Source: UBA724 sp964008075
GTDB lineage: Bacteria; Bacteroidota; Bacteroidia; Flavobacteriales; Flavobacteriaceae
Assembly (NCBI GenBank): GCA_964008075.1
Contig: CAXGAP010000040.1
Location: 1 to 8,469, forward strand
Reading direction: 5' to 3'
DNA: 8,469 nucleotides
Part shown: positions 6,420 to 8,469 of the stretch, piece after piece
Layout of the letters: every line of letters starts with the position of its first letter
How positions within the stretch are numbered: position 1 is the first letter of the stretch
Made by a program: the position numbers and the translations under genes
The notes under the pieces: generated by a model
What the model was told of the DNA's origin: nothing
Database searches by the model: none
The model's input: the letters and a program-made list of their open reading frames with translations, nothing else

Positions 6420-8390
6420 ATGATGAGAAAACTGTTTTTTGTGTTGGTTTTTGTTGCCACTGGTCATGCGCAAGATACCCTAAACCTTAATGAGGTTGTG
6501 ATCAAATCTCCATTAATCTTGTCTGAAGAATGTTCTTTGCCAATATCGATAAACTCCTGGTCAGCCAACGGGCATTTTCGCTCCATCGAACAAGAGCTCA
6601 ACTCTGTGTCGGGTGTCTGGCTTACAAACACGAGTAATGCAGCGCAAGATTATCGGATTTCCATACGAGGCTTTGGCTCTCGTGCTTCCTTTGGCGTGAG
6701 AGGAATTCGAATTTTATTGGATGATATTCCCCAAACAACTCCCGATGGCCAGAGCCAAATCGATCACTTACCATTGCATCTTATTCAGCAAACTGAGGTC
6801 GTTCGTGGTCCTGCAGGGTCTAGACACGGAAATGCTGCTGGTGGCGTGCTTTCATTTTTTACGTCTGATCCCAACTCCTATAAAGCAAGTATCCGCTTGC
6901 AGCGCGGCAGCTTTGGTTTGTTGTATTCAGACGCTACAATTAATCAAAATCTATCATATCATTCTTCCATCATTGGATCTTTCAATTATCAAAAAACGGA
7001 TGGATTTCGCAATCATGCTGGCTTTGAAAACAAAAGTGCTTTTGTCAAATTAAATCTACAAAAAAATAAAGCAGCACATACCATATCTATACTTCATTTT
7101 GACAGTCCTTATGCTTTTGACCCTGGTGGTCTTACCATAAATGAAGTCAGTGTGGGCAGATCACAAGCACGAAAAAAAAATGAAACCTATGAAGCAGGGG
7201 AAAGCGTTCGTCAATCTCAAATGGCATGGAAATACAAAACCCCATTTCGAGGTGGAGAACTGGAATCGATCCTTCACTATAGCCCAAGGCTTTTCGATGG
7301 AAAACTGCCATTTGAAAATGGTGGCTTGGTCAACTTGAATCGAGACTTTTATGGTGGTACCATTCTTTATCGTTTCCCATCAGACATTGGTTATAGCGAA
7401 GGGATTATAGGTCTTGATTTTCAAAATCAGAGAGATCATCGGAAACGATATGCCAACCTTGCAGGAACAAAAGGCAATCAAACAATGAATCAGATTGAGC
7501 ATTTTAATGCAGCAAGCGCATTTGGGATTTGGTCCATTGTAGTTGGGAAATCTATATTTGATTTTAGTCTTCGATATGATAGTAATTTGGTTACTTTGGA
7601 CGATCGTTTTCAAAATAGTGAAGAAAAATATCATCGTCAATTTAGGCAGTGGTCTCCTCATGTAGGTTTTCTATGGAATATTAATCAATCTTCAACATGG
7701 TTTCTTTCATTGGGGTCTGGGTTTGAGGTACCTGCGCTTAGTGAGCTATCAGCTAACCCTTATAGCAGAGGATTTAATCCAGATTTAAAACCAATGGTTT
7801 TTAATGGTTTGGATTTTGGCTTTAGGCAAAAGAAAACCTCTTTCCGTTGGGAAGCAGTTGCCTTTTACACAGCAGCAAGGAACGAATTGATTCGTTACGA
7901 GTTGGAAGACTATCCTAGTCAAAACTTTTACAAAAATCTTGGCGAATCAACTCGCTTTGGAATTGAGGTGGAAGCCTCGCTCTACGCTTATAAAAATCAT
8001 TTGCTTCAAGGTGGTTTGTCTATCGCTTCCTTTCGATTTGATGATGGAGGAACAGAAAAAACCCTTCCGGGCGTACCCTCAAACACTGCAAACTTGAGAT
8101 GGATCTACAATAATAATGGTTGGAAAGTACTTATTGATGGGCATTTTGTGGGAGAGTATTTTGCAAATAATTCCAATACTGTTGGCATTGACCCTTATAG
8201 TCTTGCTCATTTGGAAATACACAAACAGTTTTATTTAGGAAGTGCTTTTGTTGAGCTTGGCTGCTCTGTCTTCAACCTAACGGACACGTACTATTTTGAC
8301 AATATTCGAATCAATGCATTTGGGGGTCGGTTTTATGAACCAGCTGTTGGCAGACATGTTCTTTTTTCACTCAAAACAGTGTTTGAGTAA
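6420..8390 (+). CDS. TonB-dependent outer-membrane receptor, YncD/PqqU-like plug
   Basis: Outer-membrane active importer powered by the TonB-ExbB-ExbD complex, 656 residues. A signal peptide is visible: MMRK, a hydrophobic core LFFVLVFVATG, and likely cleavage after Ala17 in GHA-QD. A TonB-box-like LNEVVIKSP follows at about 23-31. The plug domain (about 30-150) has YRISIRGFGSRASFGVRGIRI (78-98), LDDIPQTTPDGQSQ (100-113) and EVVRGPAGSRHGNAAGGVLSF (126-146), the hallmark plug motifs. The rest is a beta-barrel ending VGRHVLFSLKTVFE, with Phe at the penultimate place. There is no N-terminal CarboxypepD_reg or DUF4480-type domain and no SusD-like partner, so this is not a SusC glycan receptor. 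From memory, RGFGxRAxFGVRGIR followed by TxPDGQ resembles YncD/PqqU and related small-molecule receptors; the ligand (siderophore, cofactor or other) is not determined. Two ATGs lie in tandem at 6420 and 6423; I took the first. It starts 3 nt after the rimM stop. Confidence 0.93.
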   Translation: MMRKLFFVLVFVATGHAQDTLNLNEVVIKSPLILSEECSLPISINSWSANGHFRSIEQELNSVSGVWLTNTSNAAQDYRISIRGFGSRASFGVRGIRILLDDIPQTTPDGQSQIDHLPLHLIQQTEVVRGPAGSRHGNAAGGVLSFFTSDPNSYKASIRLQRGSFGLLYSDATINQNLSYHSSIIGSFNYQKTDGFRNHAGFENKSAFVKLNLQKNKAAHTISILHFDSPYAFDPGGLTINEVSVGRSQARKKNETYEAGESVRQSQMAWKYKTPFRGGELESILHYSPRLFDGKLPFENGGLVNLNRDFYGGTILYRFPSDIGYSEGIIGLDFQNQRDHRKRYANLAGTKGNQTMNQIEHFNAASAFGIWSIVVGKSIFDFSLRYDSNLVTLDDRFQNSEEKYHRQFRQWSPHVGFLWNINQSSTWFLSLGSGFEVPALSELSANPYSRGFNPDLKPMVFNGLDFGFRQKKTSFRWEAVAFYTAARNELIRYELEDYPSQNFYKNLGESTRFGIEVEASLYAYKNHLLQGGLSIASFRFDDGGTEKTLPGVPSNTANLRWIYNNNGWKVLIDGHFVGEYFANNSNTVGIDPYSLAHLEIHKQFYLGSAFVELGCSVFNLTDTYYFDNIRINAFGGRFYEPAVGRHVLFSLKTVFE

Positions 8391-8395
8391 GTCAA

Positions 8396-8413
8396 ATTAT
8401 TCTTGAGGATAAT
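8396..8413. terminator. Weak hairpin between the receptor gene and tRNA-Leu, possible shared terminator
   Basis: ATTATTC (8396-8402), loop TTGA, GGATAAT (8407-8413) form a 7-bp stem with one G-U pair. It lies between the 3' ends of two converging genes, where a bidirectional terminator would be expected. It is AT-rich and lacks a clear U-run on either strand, so the call is tentative. Confidence 0.3.
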
Positions 8414-8415
8414 CG

Positions 8416-8469
8416 TACCTTGGGTGGGAATCGAACCCACACTTCCGAAGAAACTGGATTTTGAATCCA
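8416..8469 (-). tRNA. tRNA-Leu(CAA), 3' part only
   Basis: Read on the minus strand from the window edge: anticodon loop TTCAAAA (8459-8465) with anticodon CAA (8461-8463), a 3' anticodon stem TCCAG (8454-8458) pairing with TGGA at the edge, and a 13-nt variable arm (8441-8453). Then come a perfect T arm GTGGG-TTCGATT-CCCAC (8424-8440), the acceptor 3' strand CCAAGGT (8417-8423) and discriminator A (8416). The long variable arm and discriminator A fit leucine, decoding UUG. CCA is not encoded (CGA follows the discriminator), so it would be added after transcription. The 5' acceptor strand and D arm lie outside the window. Confidence 0.93.

Noticed and set aside
7380..7661. 93-codon minus-strand open frame inside the receptor gene
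   Set aside because: It lies fully within a well-supported TonB-dependent receptor frame, has no recognisable motif and no promoter or start context.

Overview
The window looks like a chromosomal housekeeping segment of a member of the Bacteroidota, most likely a flavobacterium. Four things point there. DnaE carries an N-terminal DEDDh exonuclease fused to the polymerase. Thioredoxin, S16 and RimM all have the sequence flavour I know from Flavobacteriia. Starts lack ordinary Shine-Dalgarno spacing. The intergenic gaps contain matches to the Bacteroidota promoter pattern (TTG, 17-23 nt, TAnnTTTG). The DNA is moderately AT-rich and I see no insertion sequence, phage gene or CRISPR array.

Layout, left to right. 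Bases 1-55 hold a good minus-strand promoter pointing off the left edge, followed by nine bases that look like the start of a tRNA gene. Then come trxA (74-391) and dnaE (484-4794), both on the minus strand. trxA lies downstream of dnaE but has its own promoter in the 92-bp gap. A 153-bp divergent intergenic region (4795-4947) carries a strong promoter and a short leader hairpin for the rightward operon and only a weak promoter candidate for dnaE. The rightward operon is rpsP (4948-5874), rimM (5892-6416) and a TonB-dependent outer-membrane receptor gene (6420-8390). The gaps are 17 and 3 nt, so the three are probably co-transcribed. At the right edge a minus-strand tRNA-Leu(CAA) gene converges on the receptor gene and runs out of the window.

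Functionally, rpsP and rimM belong together: RimM is the 30S maturation factor and S16 an early-assembling 30S protein. dnaE encodes the replicative polymerase with built-in proofreading. trxA encodes the general thiol reductant. The receptor is the outsider, an outer-membrane importer joined to a ribosome-assembly operon. Its plug resembles that of YncD/PqqU-type receptors, but its substrate cannot be read from sequence.

Most of the window is ordinary. The points most worth a second look are the long Glu/Ala/Pro repeat tail on S16 (about 220 residues beyond the core), the hairpin in the rpsP leader that pairs an SD-like with an anti-SD-like sequence, the apparently metal-dead PHP domain in DnaE next to an intact exonuclease, and the receptor gene coupled to rimM. 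I did not find a convincing new multi-gene system here.
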